64,000 nucleotides of DNA from Inia geoffrensis (taxonomy: Eukaryota; Chordata; Mammalia; Artiodactyla; Iniidae), in the NCBI GenBank assembly GCA_036417435.1, contig CM070913.1:94169373-94233372 (forward strand). The letters run 5' to 3'. Position 1 is the stretch's first letter, and each line of letters starts with the position of its first letter. The notes beneath the pieces were generated by a model. The model was not told the origin of the DNA and made no database searches. It saw only the letters and a list, made by a program, of their open reading frames with translations. A program made the translations under genes and the position numbers. Positions 12,318-36,009 of the stretch are shown here, piece after piece.

Positions 12318-12964
12318 TGTAACCAAGCAGGACCCCATGGGGCCTTCCCAGGACAGACTCTCCCCCCTCCCCCCGCCTCATTCTCCACCTGCCTCTTACT
12401 TAAAGTAGAAAAACTTTAGCCTCCTAGGCCTTCCCCAAGCTCCAAAGAACAAATTTAATCAGAGAAGTGAGAAAATGCAGAAAGAAAGGAAAATAGTCAA
12501 GCAACACAAAGTAATAATAGTTTAGCCATTAAACAAAGCCAAGGACCTTTAGTTCCTCCTGAAGGGCTGTAGATACTATTCTGAGCCGTGTCTTTTGAGC
12601 TGTTTTGCAGCTCTGAAACCCCTACCAGGTGGGAGAAGTAAACTGTAGGCTGCCCACAAGCACGTAGACCCCAGACCAGCTGGAACCTGAAGGTTGATGA
12701 TGTTGACCCCCAATTACCTCACCACCAACCAATCAGAAGAAGGTCCACGAGCTGATCACACACCCCACAAGCCCCCTCCCTCATCCCGTCTTTAAAAACC
12801 TTTCTCTGAAAGCCTTCGGGGAGTTCAGGCCCTTTAAGCACCAGCTCCCTGGACTCCTTCTTGGCGCCTGCAATAAACGCTGCACTTTCCTTCATCACAA
12901 CCCAGTGTCAGTAGATCGGCTTTACTGCGGGCAGGTGAGTGGACCCAAGTTTTGTTTGATAACA
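12318..12964 (+). mobile_element. solo LTR of an endogenous retrovirus
   Basis: A 647-bp unit begins TGTAACCAAGCAGG and ends GATAACA, the TG...CA form of an LTR. It contains a CCAAT-type box (ACCAATCAG near 12727), a TTTAAAAACC TATA-like element near 12791 and a polyadenylation hexamer AATAAA at 12872-12877 followed by a GT/T-rich tail. No matching second LTR or internal region was seen nearby, so it is probably solo. Near its 3' end is GCAGGTGAGT, a consensus-like splice donor. It points towards the KRAB zinc-finger gene that starts about 1.2 kb downstream and could offer an alternative promoter; that is inference. Confidence 0.75.
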
Positions 12965-13438
12965 CACCATTTTCCTTTGTTGTCTCTAATCTTCTTTTCA
13001 TAAACTCGTAAACTGTAGGCTCCGCTTAGAACAATGTTCCATGATTCAGCGGACCCAGTCTCTCTCCTAACCCTCCCATTTCAATACAAAGCTTGCACCC
13101 GTCCTCCCATCTCCTGGGCTTGGAGCTCTGTAGGTGCTTAGTCCCTAGGCCTCCCCCGTGCTCAGGACCGAGCCACCAGCGCAGGGAGAAGGAAGCCCCC
13201 AGGAACTGCGGGCTCCCACGGCAGGGCTGCAAGGGGAGCCCGGCTGCCTCCTCTGCTCACGCGGACAGGTCGCCAGTCCGGCCTCAGCGTGCGGGCGGTC
13301 GCCGTCCAGGCCGCCATGGCTGGGCCACCCCGCGGGGCTCCAGGCTCTAAGAGTAGTAACCCCTCGGGCCTGCGGGTCCCGCTACTGCCGTGGTCAAGGG
13401 CTGGAGGTCCTGGATGGAACGGCTGGGGCCGCAGTCGG

Positions 13439-13455
13439 TTCTGGGAGTTGTAGTC
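13439..13455 (-). promoter_or_regulatory. ZNF143/SBS-type site 1
   Basis: On the minus strand this reads ACTACAACTCCCAGAA, an excellent match to the ZNF143/THAP11 site (ACTACAATTCCCAGAATGC-like), a common feature of CpG-island promoters. Confidence 0.8.
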
Positions 13456-13496
13456 CGAGCGTGGAGAGCTACGCCTCAGGCTGAGGTCGCGGTGGA

Positions 13497-13513
13497 CCCT
13501 GGGAAGTGTAGTT
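13497..13513 (-). promoter_or_regulatory. ZNF143/SBS-type site 2
   Basis: Minus strand reads AACTACACTTCCCAGGG, a good match to the same site, 58 bp from site 1 and in the same orientation. Confidence 0.75.
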
Positions 13514-13580
13514 GTCTGAGACACCCCCCCCACCCCCACCACCACCGCTCCCCCGTTCTCCCTGTCACGGGCGCGGGGCG

Positions 13581-13595
13581 TCCTGGGAGTTGTAG
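13581..13595 (-). promoter_or_regulatory. ZNF143/SBS-type site 3
   Basis: Minus strand reads CTACAACTCCCAGGA. A fourth, degenerate version lies at about 13643-13662, where the core TCCCAGGA is kept but the ACTACA half is lost. Confidence 0.7.
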
Positions 13596-14119
13596 GGGGG
13601 TGGGGCGGGCACTCTGCCCGCGACGCGCCGAGGCCGCGGTGGGTCCTGGGAAGGAGAGCTGTCTGAGGCCTGCATCCTGGTCGCGGTCGGTCTCTGAGCC
13701 TCCGGAAGGCGCAGTTTGCGGGACGCTGGCGCGGGGTCTCCGTCGCAGAGCCGAGAGCCTTGCTTGCGCGGGCCGAGGTAGGGGAAGGGCCCGCCCTGCC
13801 CGAGCCTGTCCCCGCCGCGGCCCGGGGGGCCGGGAGCGGTGGCCCTGCCCCGAGCTTGGGAAGCCTTGGTTGCCCGGCCAGCAGCGCGGAGGAGACGCCC
13901 CAGCTGCGGCTCCGTTAGAGGCAGAGGCGCTGGGGTCGCGGGTCGGGCCCAGGCTCGGAGCCCCCGCCGCGGCGGGGAGGGAGCTGTCGCGGGCGTCCCT
14001 GACCCTCGTGGCGAGGGCGGTGGATGCGGAGCCCGGGCGCCGGCCCGCGCGTCAGCTCGTCGCTCTCCCCGCCAGCTCCGCCTTCCACGCTCGGTTCTCC
14101 GCGGGCCCTGCCGTGAGCC

Positions 14120-26642
<12,523 letters not shown>

Positions 26643-27610
26643 GAATGTATGGATTAAAAAAAAAAGCAGCTAATGCCTTACTTTGACTTCAGAGAACTCT
26701 TGGAAAGAAGCCTTATGTGAATGTGCTTATGGTGATGAAATGTGGCCTCTGCTTTATTCAGTAAATCTGGAGAAAAACCCAAGGAACGTATGGGAAAGCC
26801 ATTAATAGCTGCTCATTCTTTTTGTAATACCAGAAGATGAAATCAAACAATACTGAGAAGACTCTTCATCTGGTAGGATTCCCTTAATCTACATTTGTAA
26901 ATTCCTACCAGGAAAGGATACATGTCCAATAAATGTGAGAAAACTTTTAGAGATTAGGTCTCATTCTGGATCTGTCAGCTCAGGACAGGACAGAACACAT
27001 GGGTAATGGTGTACTTTTTCCTGGACATCAGAAAATTCATAAAGGAGGAAAGTCATAGGGACAGTGTTTCGGGAAATGCCTTCACGTGCCGTGCAAGAGT
27101 TACTAAATTCTTAAATACTCTTCTAAGGAGGAAAAGCAATCCTATAAATGAACTTAACATAGGGTGACTTTCTGCAGTATTTCAAACCTACAGCATTATC
27201 CTGGGGAAAAACTACCATTGTAATGAGTGTGGCAAAGTCATAAGAGTTCTGAGAAGCTATACTGGAGGGAATCGGTGTGGGAGGATTTTTTACAGGGGGA
27301 TGTTTGAGTTTTGTTTTTTCGTTTCAAAGCAAATTCAGAAAAACTACGAATAAATCTTTTGATTCACAGTAAATTAATGTAGTATTGGCTGAGTTTTTTT
27401 CCTACAGCATGTGTGATTCTGAATATGCAGCTATCACAATATTAACACCAACAATGAGGAGTAGCATGCTTTTTTAAAAACAGACATTATAGAAACATCT
27501 TTAGATATATTATGGTTTTAATTTTGAGACAGAGTTTGGACTTAAGGTTATGCTAACTCATGTTTACCCTTGAATCTGACTAGATGTCTTAGTCTGAAAT
27601 AAATGTAAAT
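26643..27610 (+). other. 3' UTR with decayed zinc-finger units
   Basis: Downstream of the stop, broken fragments of further fingers continue for about 600 bp. Examples are GAAAACTTTTAGAGA near 26940 (a KTFR-like trace), a GNAFTCR-like trace near 27078, and CATTGTAATGAGTGTGGCAA at about 27211-27230 encoding HCNECGK. They are interrupted by stops and frame shifts. Candidate polyadenylation hexamers AATAAA lie at 26928, 27349 and 27598; the last two are beyond the finger relics and more likely to be used. The array must once have been longer. Confidence 0.75.
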
Positions 27611-28117
27611 AAGGTACATCACAGGAAAATGTCAAGGTTGTTTTCCTCTTGTTACATTTTCAGGAAGAACATTTCTTCTGTAAGCACATATTTGTCCAAA
27701 TAAATCAGATTGTTTTCATCTCCACGTACACCTGCCCAAACTTTATTTTCCCATTGTAAAGGTTATCTTAACCTTTAAAGCATCTGATTGCCTCCTTTCA
27801 AGAACTTCTCTTGCGTTTAGTACATGAAATAACGTAATTTAGAACTTGAGTGAGTGCCTCATTTAAGCATATTTTTTCACGCATATATAATTGTTCTTTC
27901 ACAAAGTGAGAGGCTGGCATATTTCTTTTCCATTCAATGTAACAACAAAACACACAGCTGTTGCCTAATATTTACTTTTCTGGAACCATTCAAAGCCTCA
28001 AACTATCAGAACTCCACTGTATAAATCCCCTCTTTCCTATAGTGGTGGCCAGTATTATTAATTTCCCTCACACCCTGTGGCAGTCTTTGGTGAACAAGAA
28101 TGTATTTGTCACCTCAG
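27611..28117. other. intergenic, nothing recognised
   Basis: AT-rich sequence between the 3' UTR and the KRAB relic. One further AATAAA is seen at about 27698. Confidence 0.45.
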
Positions 28118-28582
28118 AGGTGTGTAACATTCAGAGGTGTGGCCATAGACTTCTCCCAGGAGGAATGGGACTGATTAGACCCTGCCCCCAGTTTTTTATA
28201 TAGGAATGTAATGATGGAGAACTATGAGACTCTGGCCTAAGGAGTTTACCAATCCTCCAAATTCAGAATCTGAATTTAGGTATCTGCCTTCTCCACAGGA
28301 AGTATCAGGGGGTGGGCTGTAAGTTGCCTGGCTGAATTTGTACTCCATGTTCTTGAGGGAATGTTTTAAAATTGGGCCAAGTTGGAAGTGGCATGCATTC
28401 TGCTTTTGTTCTTCTTGTAATAGCTTCTCTTCCCTAGGGTCTAGGAAAATCATAATATTTTGAATTATCTATTTTCTCCTAGTAAGCAGGACTTTTATTT
28501 CGGAAGCAAATGTGACCTCCTTAATGGAGCAAGGGAGAGTGAAGAATGATGGAGAAAAAAGTGGGAAGAGGCCTATGATCAG
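28118..28582 (+). pseudogene. relic KRAB-A and KRAB-B exon pair
   Basis: After an acceptor-like ACCTCAG, 28118-28240 reads in one frame as a KRAB-A box: CVTFRGVAIDFSQEEWD, stop, then LYRNVMMENYETLA, stop. The two in-frame stops disable it and the MLE motif has become MME. At 28489-28582 a KRAB-B-like segment follows (ISEANVTSLMEQG) with a donor GTGAGT and a probable 1-nt change at the acceptor junction. The exon order and spacing (about 250 bp intron) match the intact gene upstream, so this is an unprocessed relic, perhaps from tandem duplication. No zinc-finger exon was found for it. Confidence 0.85.
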
Positions 28583-29549
28583 GTGAGTGAGGGGCACTCA
28601 GGAAAGGGAGTGCCTTTGCAGGTAGCTCACCAAATATGTTGGTTGAATCATTTTTATCAAAAATAAGAAATTTCCCCTAAAATTTACTTCATGCAACATC
28701 ATTCTAAACTACGTAACTCACCCAAAAAGTCCTCTTGTTCATTTGTGGTAAAATATTTCACAAAATAAGAACTATTATTTTTAATTTAATTAAAATACAG
28801 ATAATGTATTAAATACATTAAATCAAAATACAGTTAATTCCTAGGCTATACAGTAAAAGATATGTCAAAACACCGTTACCACTGAAAAAACAAAGTGAAC
28901 AGTTTGTGGATATTTTCATTTATACAGTATGCTTTCTTTGTCATAGCACGTCAGTGCTGGCAAGGTTCATAGTTGCTTCCAGTCAATTTCAGCACACAAG
29001 TCTGTTATAGCTTGCGGTATTTAACATTTATAAGCTGTGGCACTTTTCAGAGATAGCAGAAGACCAAAAGAAAAGCTTCCTGTTTTTCAAGATGAAATTC
29101 AGTAGCAATAGCCAGCCAGACACATTAAGGTATAAAAGCAAACAGTGGGAATAAAGCATATGATGTACTTTAAATTACTTGTATAATACAGTATTTCAGT
29201 TCCAATTTGTTTGACAAAGACATAATGGTGATACATAGTGTGACCATCTCAATACATGTGAAGGGGTAAACATCCAATTTGAACATTTTGATCTAGGAGT
29301 TTATAACAAACTTATAAGGAGTTTGTATTACAGACACACAATTGTCTTAGGTTTGCATATTCAAGTTGTGAAAAGTTTATGTGAAACAAAGGGAGGAAAC
29401 CATGATAGCTCTGAAACAGTTATAATATTTTTATTACTGTTGGCATGATTATCTAATTATCCATACTAAAACAGAGAAGGGAGAAGGGGAAAAAGATGAG
29501 TGTAAGACATAGACATTTAGGACAAACTCAAAAGTTCCAATGTGTGTAG
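28583..29549. other. intergenic, nothing recognised
   Basis: AT-rich, non-coding, no named element. Confidence 0.45.
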
Positions 29550-30420
29550 TTAGTCTTTTAAGAAGAGGGTGACAGAAGAAATACTTGAGGAGTTAGTGAA
29601 GAACCTTGCAGAGATGCAGGATAGCAGCCCTCAGCTTCAGGAAGCTCAGCAAGCGCCAAGCAGGTAAAGAGGGACATCGCCACACCTATGTACATTGTAA
29701 CAGAAGATAAAGCCTGGTTATCAGAAGCTGGTACAGAATAGGGGAGAGACTACTTCCACAGCAGCAACAGGAAGACGGCACGTTTCCATCTCAAATGAAA
29801 CGATGGAAGAAGATAATGAAACAACACCTTTAAAATGCTGACAAGGAAAAAAAAATTCGACCAATCTAGATTTCTATACCAAGCTAAAAGTCCTTTAGAG
29901 ATAAAGCAGAAATAAAGATGTTTCAGATAAACAAAAATGGAGGGAACTTGTGTAGCATGCCTGTGCTAAAAGAAACATTAAAGATGAGTTCTTCAGGCAG
30001 AATGAACTGGTCCTAGATGGAAACCTGGCAGTGCAGAAGGCAGTAAAGAACACAAGGGGTAAATATAAGTCAAGTATTGGGAAACTAAGGCCCATGGGCT
30101 ATATCAGGGCCTGTAAGCTAAGAAAGGTTTTCACATTTTAAATGGCTGTTAAAAAGATGACTCCGCAAGAAATATAAATGAGTACTGTCAACACAACAAT
30201 TATATCAGCTGGAGTTTAAAATATACATGAAACGAAGCATGACAGTAACACTTGATAGGGGATGAATGGAGTTGAGTGTAAGATTCTAGTAGCATCAGTG
30301 AAAGTACTCATTTGGTTCTCTCGATCTAGGGACCGACTATATAGGTGTATTCTATTTGGGGAAATTCATTAAGCTGTACACATTTCTCTATGTATTATGC
30401 TTCAATAAAGTTTTTACAAG
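29550..30420 (+). mobile_element. LINE-1 fragment, sense
   Basis: Sense L1 wording, including CTAAAAGAAACATTAAAG, then AGTTCTTCAGGCAGAATG, and CATTTCTCTATGTATTATG. Strongly decayed. Confidence 0.6.
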
Positions 30421-31224
30421 TTTCCCAAAAGATTATTACACGTTAACATTAAAACAAGAAGTTACTATAAATGCAGAAGGATAAGGAGATGGAGCAACAG
30501 GTACATTCAGCACTAGTGATGTAAATATTAGTTGTTGCAAGAACAATCAGAATTCTATATTTTCTTAGAAAGCAACAACTGGTGCTTCAGGGGACTTAAA
30601 ATAAGATACCCATATAGAGTTCAGGCTGGGTCAAGTTTTGTTACTGAGAAATGACCCCAAAGAATTTTCTATTGAATATTATACAATGCGTCTCAGGACA
30701 GGAAACTGTTAAATCCTTCTGAAGAGAGAGAAGAAATTTCAAAGCAGAGAGGCAGCAAACCTTGCAGATTGGGTGTGAATGACTTGGAAGAAAGAGGTAA
30801 TACTTTCAACAAGTCTGCCTTTAAAGGCTGGGAGAGAGAAAAGGTAGTAAAGAAAAGGGTAAACAAATTAGTTATCTGATATTTTTAAAAAATTTTTAAG
30901 AAACGAATTTTAAGAAAAGTATTTTTTTTTAAGTTTTAAGAAATTCTGCATCACCAATACTCTCAATATCACAGAGGACAATATTATGTAGAAAAATGGA
31001 AATTGCTCAGAAACTAGAAATTTCAGATTCAATGTGAAACTTTGCTGACGGGTGAAAAATATAATTTTATCTGTTTGCTATGCCTTAAATTACAGGTGAG
31101 TTTATGTCGTGACATTTATTAGTCTGTGAATTTCCTGTTCATGTTAAGTAAATATCTCATTTTATTTCTTGTCTTAAAAGAACTCTGTATGCTAAGGAAA
31201 TGACAGTTTTCTGCAATCCAAATT
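30421..31224. other. intergenic, nothing recognised
   Basis: AT-rich non-coding sequence. Confidence 0.45.
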
Positions 31225-31715
31225 TCATACCTGAACTGCTACAGTAGCCTCCTAAACCGGTCTCCCAAGATTTTTCTATACAATAGTCAGTGTAATTTTC
31301 AAAAAATAATCTCTTATGAAAGATTCTTAAAGAGCTTCTGATGGCTCTTCAAATAAAATATAAACTCGTGCCGGAGCTCGTAAGGCGTTTTCTAAATCCG
31401 GCCTCTACTCTCCAGCCTCGTTTCATCTATGCTCCTCTTTACCATCTTGCCTGCCCACGTTCCAGCCACTGGCCTAGGACTTTTTTTTTTAAACAAACAT
31501 GTCAAGATCTCAATGAGGACTTTTGTTCTTGCTGTTCTACTTACAAATCTCTGTGTCTTTCCACCTCTCCAATCCTCTGTGGATGACTCCTTTCCTTCAG
31601 ATTTCAGCTTGAATGTCACCTTCTCATGGAGGCCCTTCCTGACTGCCTTATCAAACATATGTTCCTCTAATCATAGCACCTTATTTGTTTCCCTCATATT
31701 TTGAATTTTGCCTAG
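31225..31715 (-). mobile_element. LINE-2 3' end, antisense
   Basis: Reads CAGTAGCCTCCTAAACCGG, then TCCGGCCTCTACTCTCC, AATGTCACCTTCTCATGGAG and GGCCCTTCCTGACTGCC: the usual order of an antisense L2 3' end. Short open frames across it are not genes. Confidence 0.75.
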
Positions 31716-32178
31716 AGGTCAATTTAGATGAAGTCTAAAACGAGCCTGGGCCCTTTGGCAACATTTTCAAAAAGTGCCTTTAAAAAGCTGCAGATAGAAA
31801 AGTTGGCTTAAAAAGTGTAAAAAAAAATTATCTGATTTTTAAAAATGGCTAGAATCTATATATCCAACAATAGCCTGAGCAAATCTATATACAACTTTGA
31901 AGATATTAAAATCATGCTTTTGAAAATTATTTAAGTAGTTCATGATGGAATTGTTTACTATTTTAAAAAATAGACAACTTAGCTCTATTTACTATGTAAA
32001 CTAGAAAATTTAGCAACAAGTAAAAAAATTACGACTCAGAAATGACCACTGATAACGTTTTGGTATATAGTCTTCTAGGATATTTCAGTGCACACACATA
32101 CACACATATTTACAATATATATTTTAATTAAAACATGGTTATACTCTGATATTTTATAATTGTATTTAAAAATCACAG
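31716..32178. other. intergenic, nothing recognised
   Basis: AT-rich non-coding sequence up to the DNA transposon. Confidence 0.45.
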
Positions 32179-32180
32179 TA

Positions 32181-32613
32181 CAGTAAGTCTCCTACATACA
32201 AATGAGTTCCATTCTGAGAGCACATTCGTAAGTCCAATTTGTTCGTTAAGTCCAACAAAGTTAGCCTAGGTACCCAACTAACACAATTGTTTATATAGTA
32301 CTGTACCGTAATACTTTTCACACAAATACATAAAAAACAAACACAAAAAGTAGAAGTTTTTAATATTATAGTACAGGACCTTGAAAAATACGAGCTACAT
32401 CACCACTGCTTTTATGCTTGCTTCCGGACAACCTGGGCTTGAAATAAAGACACTGTTACTGTATTCTATACAGTACTGTAAAGTACCCAAAAGCAGAACC
32501 ACTTGTAGAGGATGCATGCACATGACAATGTACACTCGACACACGAACTAACGTGATTGGACATGCGAACCTAGGTTCACATCTTTGAAGGTTCGTATGT
32601 AGGGGACTTACTG
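32181..32613. mobile_element. pogo/Tigger-like non-autonomous DNA transposon
   Basis: A 433-bp element bounded by inverted terminal repeats: CAGTAAGTCTCCTACATAC at the left, and on the opposite strand CAGTAAGTCCCCTACATAC at the right, one mismatch in 19. A TA dinucleotide flanks each end (32179-32180, 32614-32615), the target duplication of Tc1/mariner-pogo elements. There is no transposase frame. A second imperfect palindrome lies just inside the left end, where TTCGTAAGTCC is followed by TTCGTTAAGTCC. Confidence 0.88.
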
Positions 32614-33867
32614 TATATTAGTTACATCCCCATTTGTCAATAAATACATAATAACATTTTAATGACCATATTACATTCCATTTTATGGTCATACATAATT
32701 TTTAAAAACCCATTAGCTATTGGGAATTTAGGAATTTTAGTTTTTCACTAGAGTATGAAACTCAGATGACTATTGATACTCATACATGTTTGAATGAAGG
32801 GTTCTTTTATAAAAGCTAAGAAAAAATTGCTAGGTTAAAGGTTTAGAATATTCTCGCTTTGGACACATACTGCTTACCTGTCCCCCAGAAAGGTTGTGTG
32901 AATTTATGTTTCCATCAGTAGCCTAAAGAACATGGCACCCTCACCAGTGCTGGGTCATTTCACTCCTTTTAATGTAACACACCCTGTAGCAGCATATGAA
33001 CAGTGGCCAGACGAGGTATATGAACTTGAGGGTGGTAGAGGCAGGGCAGGGCATATGAATAATCAAACCTCGCTTCTCTTAACACTCTTAGTTTCTGCGT
33101 GCCTGTCAATTGTTAGAATATCTTGCTATGCTGAGTGTGACTCCAGCGTTTAGAAAAAATAAATTTTGATTTTATGCAATTTTTGCCTTATACAATCACT
33201 TGAAACCCAATTCTTATTTTAAGTTCAGCCTCCATTGAAGTACTAAGTAAACAAATACAAGGCACAAAAGTTTGGAAAAAACCACACATGTTTAAATAAG
33301 TACCTATTATGGGCCAAGTACTAGGAATAAAACCATGAACAATTTAGAGCTCCCACCTTACCAAAGCTTCAAGTTTAGAGGGCAAGACACATAATTAACC
33401 AGGCAATACTGTGAAGGTGTGAAAACCATGTTAAAGCAGATGTAGGATACAACACCTAAAGGATGAACAGGCCAGGTTAAGGTCCAGAGAGAGTGAAGAG
33501 ATGGGGCAGCAAGGGCTGTGGCCTGAAAAGACAGGTAAGAGTTTAGCATGAAGGAAGGGTCTTGTAGAACATTTAAGGTAAAAGGAGGAAAGTCCAATTG
33601 AGGATTTAAAAGTGAGATGTAATATAACCAGATTAGTACTTGAGACGAATCACCCTGGGAGCAGTATGGAGAACAGATGAAAGGAAAGCAAAATATATTA
33701 ACAGTATTGCTCATGCAGTGTTGGCTGTTATTATGAAACATCTGGAGGGGAAAATGGATTAAATGTACATTATAGTCCATCCACATAATCAAATACTAAA
33801 CTATTTCAATGAAAGAATGAAACAGAACGACATACACTGACATAGATATGATTAAAAAAAGATGGAG
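32614..33867. other. intergenic, nothing recognised
   Basis: Non-coding. A minus-strand open frame of 144 codons at 33358-33792 has no recognisable domain. The stretch at about 33285-33420 resembles a MIR or related old repeat. Confidence 0.4.
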
Positions 33868-34061
33868 GGCTTCCCTGGTGGCGCAGTGGTTGGGAGTCCG
33901 CCTGCCGATGCAGGGGACACGGGTTCGTGCCCTGGTCCGGGAAGATCCCACGTGCCATGGAGCGGCTGGGCCCGTGGGCCATGGCCGCTGAGCCTGCGCG
34001 TCTGGAGCCTGTGCTGCGCAACGGGAGAGGCCACAACAGTAAGAGGCCCGCGTACCGCAAA
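33868..34061 (+). repeat. CHR SINE, GC-rich short subtype
   Basis: Begins GGCTTCCCTGGTGGCGCAG and ends GGCCCGCGTACCGC plus a poly-A tail. Flanked by AAAAAAGATG-type direct repeats. Frames on both strands are SINE sequence. Confidence 0.95.
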
Positions 34062-34079
34062 AAAAAAAAAGATGAAATG

Positions 34080-35609
34080 AAAGTTATGAACTCAATTTCT
34101 GTACTAAGAAATCTGTATTTGTATGTACATGGGATGTACAGAAAGTGCACTCATCCACAATATTAAATTTCTAAGGCAGGAGGATCTGTGAAGGAGGAGG
34201 GCTTTCTCTTGTGTAGGGCTGATGTTTACATTTTTTCTCATATGCATGTATTACTTTTATAATAAAAAACCACCAAGAGTAATAAATAATAAAAAATAAT
34301 AGAAGGATACTGGGCTAGCTGCACAGGAAACATACTGGAACAAAGTAAGGTCTGAGTCAGAGAAACCCATCACAAGGCTGCTGCAGAAAAATCCAGGTGA
34401 GACACTGGGTGAGACTGCTTGAGCCCACAGCTGCTGGTGTGCCAAGTCACCGGTGAGCCAAAACTAGTGCATAAATGCCAGCGCCCAACCAAGCAGGGCA
34501 CCCCCCCTTCCTGAATGCCACTCAAGATGATCTCGCGCAAACGCCACACGCATTTGGGATTCTTCTCTAACTGCTGCCTGCTACTGCTGTACCCTGGAGG
34601 GCCGCAAACACCTAATGAACAATGGGAATATTTGGTGCCATAGCATGACTGCAGGTGCTCCTTTCCAAGCTACGTGTGAATCTTACTAGACTAGGAATCT
34701 ATCGTCTTAGAACCTGCTGGGATTTAATCTAGTCTCCCTCTAAATTTTGTTTTCACTGGTCACAGCCTAGTGTCAGCCCACCCTCAGCTCTGATCTTACG
34801 TTCTCTGTCAGTACTGCCATCATAACAATGTTCTGTATTCCTCATGCCCCAGCCACAAACCCCAAATTCCTACCCTTGTGGAAACTGTTTCCATGGTGCC
34901 CTCTGAGATTTCCCTGAGTGACAAACTCCTTTATGTCCTCAACAACTTACCTAAAAATTCCCATCATTTCTTTGCACTAACTTAAACTTGGCTACCCCTG
35001 GAAGAAAACCTACTCGACAACAGTCACATCAAAGAAGGGCTGTCTATTCGCATGCACTCCATATCTATAGGTTGGCCTGTAGGATCAATGTCCCCCTTGC
35101 TCACCAATATTACTTCTAACCAATTGCAACCTCTTGTAAACACAAACAAAAACTTTCTCTGAGGCTCATACCAGCTAGTTTCGACTTTCCAACTCTCTTC
35201 TTCGTTGCTGTCTTCTATTCAACTGGACTCTCCTTATTCACTTAGGCTTTGCTATTTGCTTTGCTGTCTTCACAGGAGGCCCTACCGGTAACCTGGGGGG
35301 ACCTTCACATGCATAGAGTCTTCTCCAGTGAAACCTCTGACCAGTCTTTCATCCATCTTACTCTTGGCAGATAATCTTAGCATGAAACCTACAGTCTCAT
35401 GTCTATATTCTGTCGGCCAAGAAGAGGGGGGATGACTAATCTTGGCCATGGAGCCTGCTTGGGGTAAAGAGTTTTGTAACTGGACACACTGCTACTCTAA
35501 GCAAAACTGAGGTACTATTAGTAAAGGAGAAGTAGGAAACATGTATTAGGTTAGCAACTAGCAGTATCTGCCACACTGGGCCAGAAAGTTGCTCTTAAGA
35601 AACCAAACA
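34080..35609. other. intergenic, nothing recognised
   Basis: Non-coding, moderately C-rich on the plus strand from 34.6 kb on. It may hold a decayed interspersed repeat, but I cannot name one. Confidence 0.4.
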
Positions 35610-36000
35610 GGGACTTCCCTAGTGGCGCAGCGGTTAAGAATCCGCCTGCCAATGCAGGGGACATGGGTTCGAGCCCTGGTCCAGGAAGATCCCACATGCC
35701 GTGGAGCAACTAAGCCCGTGCATCACAACTACTGAGCCTGCGCTCTAGAGCCTGTGAGCCACAACTACTGAAGCCCGCACACCTAGAGCCTGTGAGCCAC
35801 AACTACTGAAGCCCGCACACCTAGAGCCTGTGCTCCACAAGAAGAGAAGCCACTGCAATGAGAAGCCCACACACTGCAACGAAGAGTGGCCCCCCTGCTT
35901 GCCGCAACTAGAGAAAGCCCACGCACAGCAAAAAAAGACCCAACGCAGCCAAAAATAAATAAATAAATAATTTATATTAAAAAAAAAAAAAAAAAAAAGG
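35610..36000 (+). repeat. CHR SINE with internal 38-bp duplication
   Basis: Full-length CHR SINE with target-site duplication AACCAAACA at 35601-35609 and 36001-36009. Within the body, the 38-bp units 35745-35782 and 35783-35820 are direct copies, each starting CTAGAGCCTGTGAGCC. Confidence 0.95.
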
Positions 36001-36009
36001 AACCAAACA

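Larger units (their letters stand above)
13481..13671. repeat. duplicated promoter module
   Basis: The segments 13481-13521 and 13629-13671 are diverged direct copies spaced by about 148 bp. Both run GAGGYCGCGGTGG, then a CCTGGGAAG core, then CTGTCTGAG or GTTGTCTGAG. Each copy carries one ZNF143-type core, so tandem duplication probably multiplied the sites. Confidence 0.75.

Noticed and set aside
33358..33792. 144-codon minus-strand frame
   Set aside because: No domain, no splice or promoter context; AT-rich chance frame next to old repeats.
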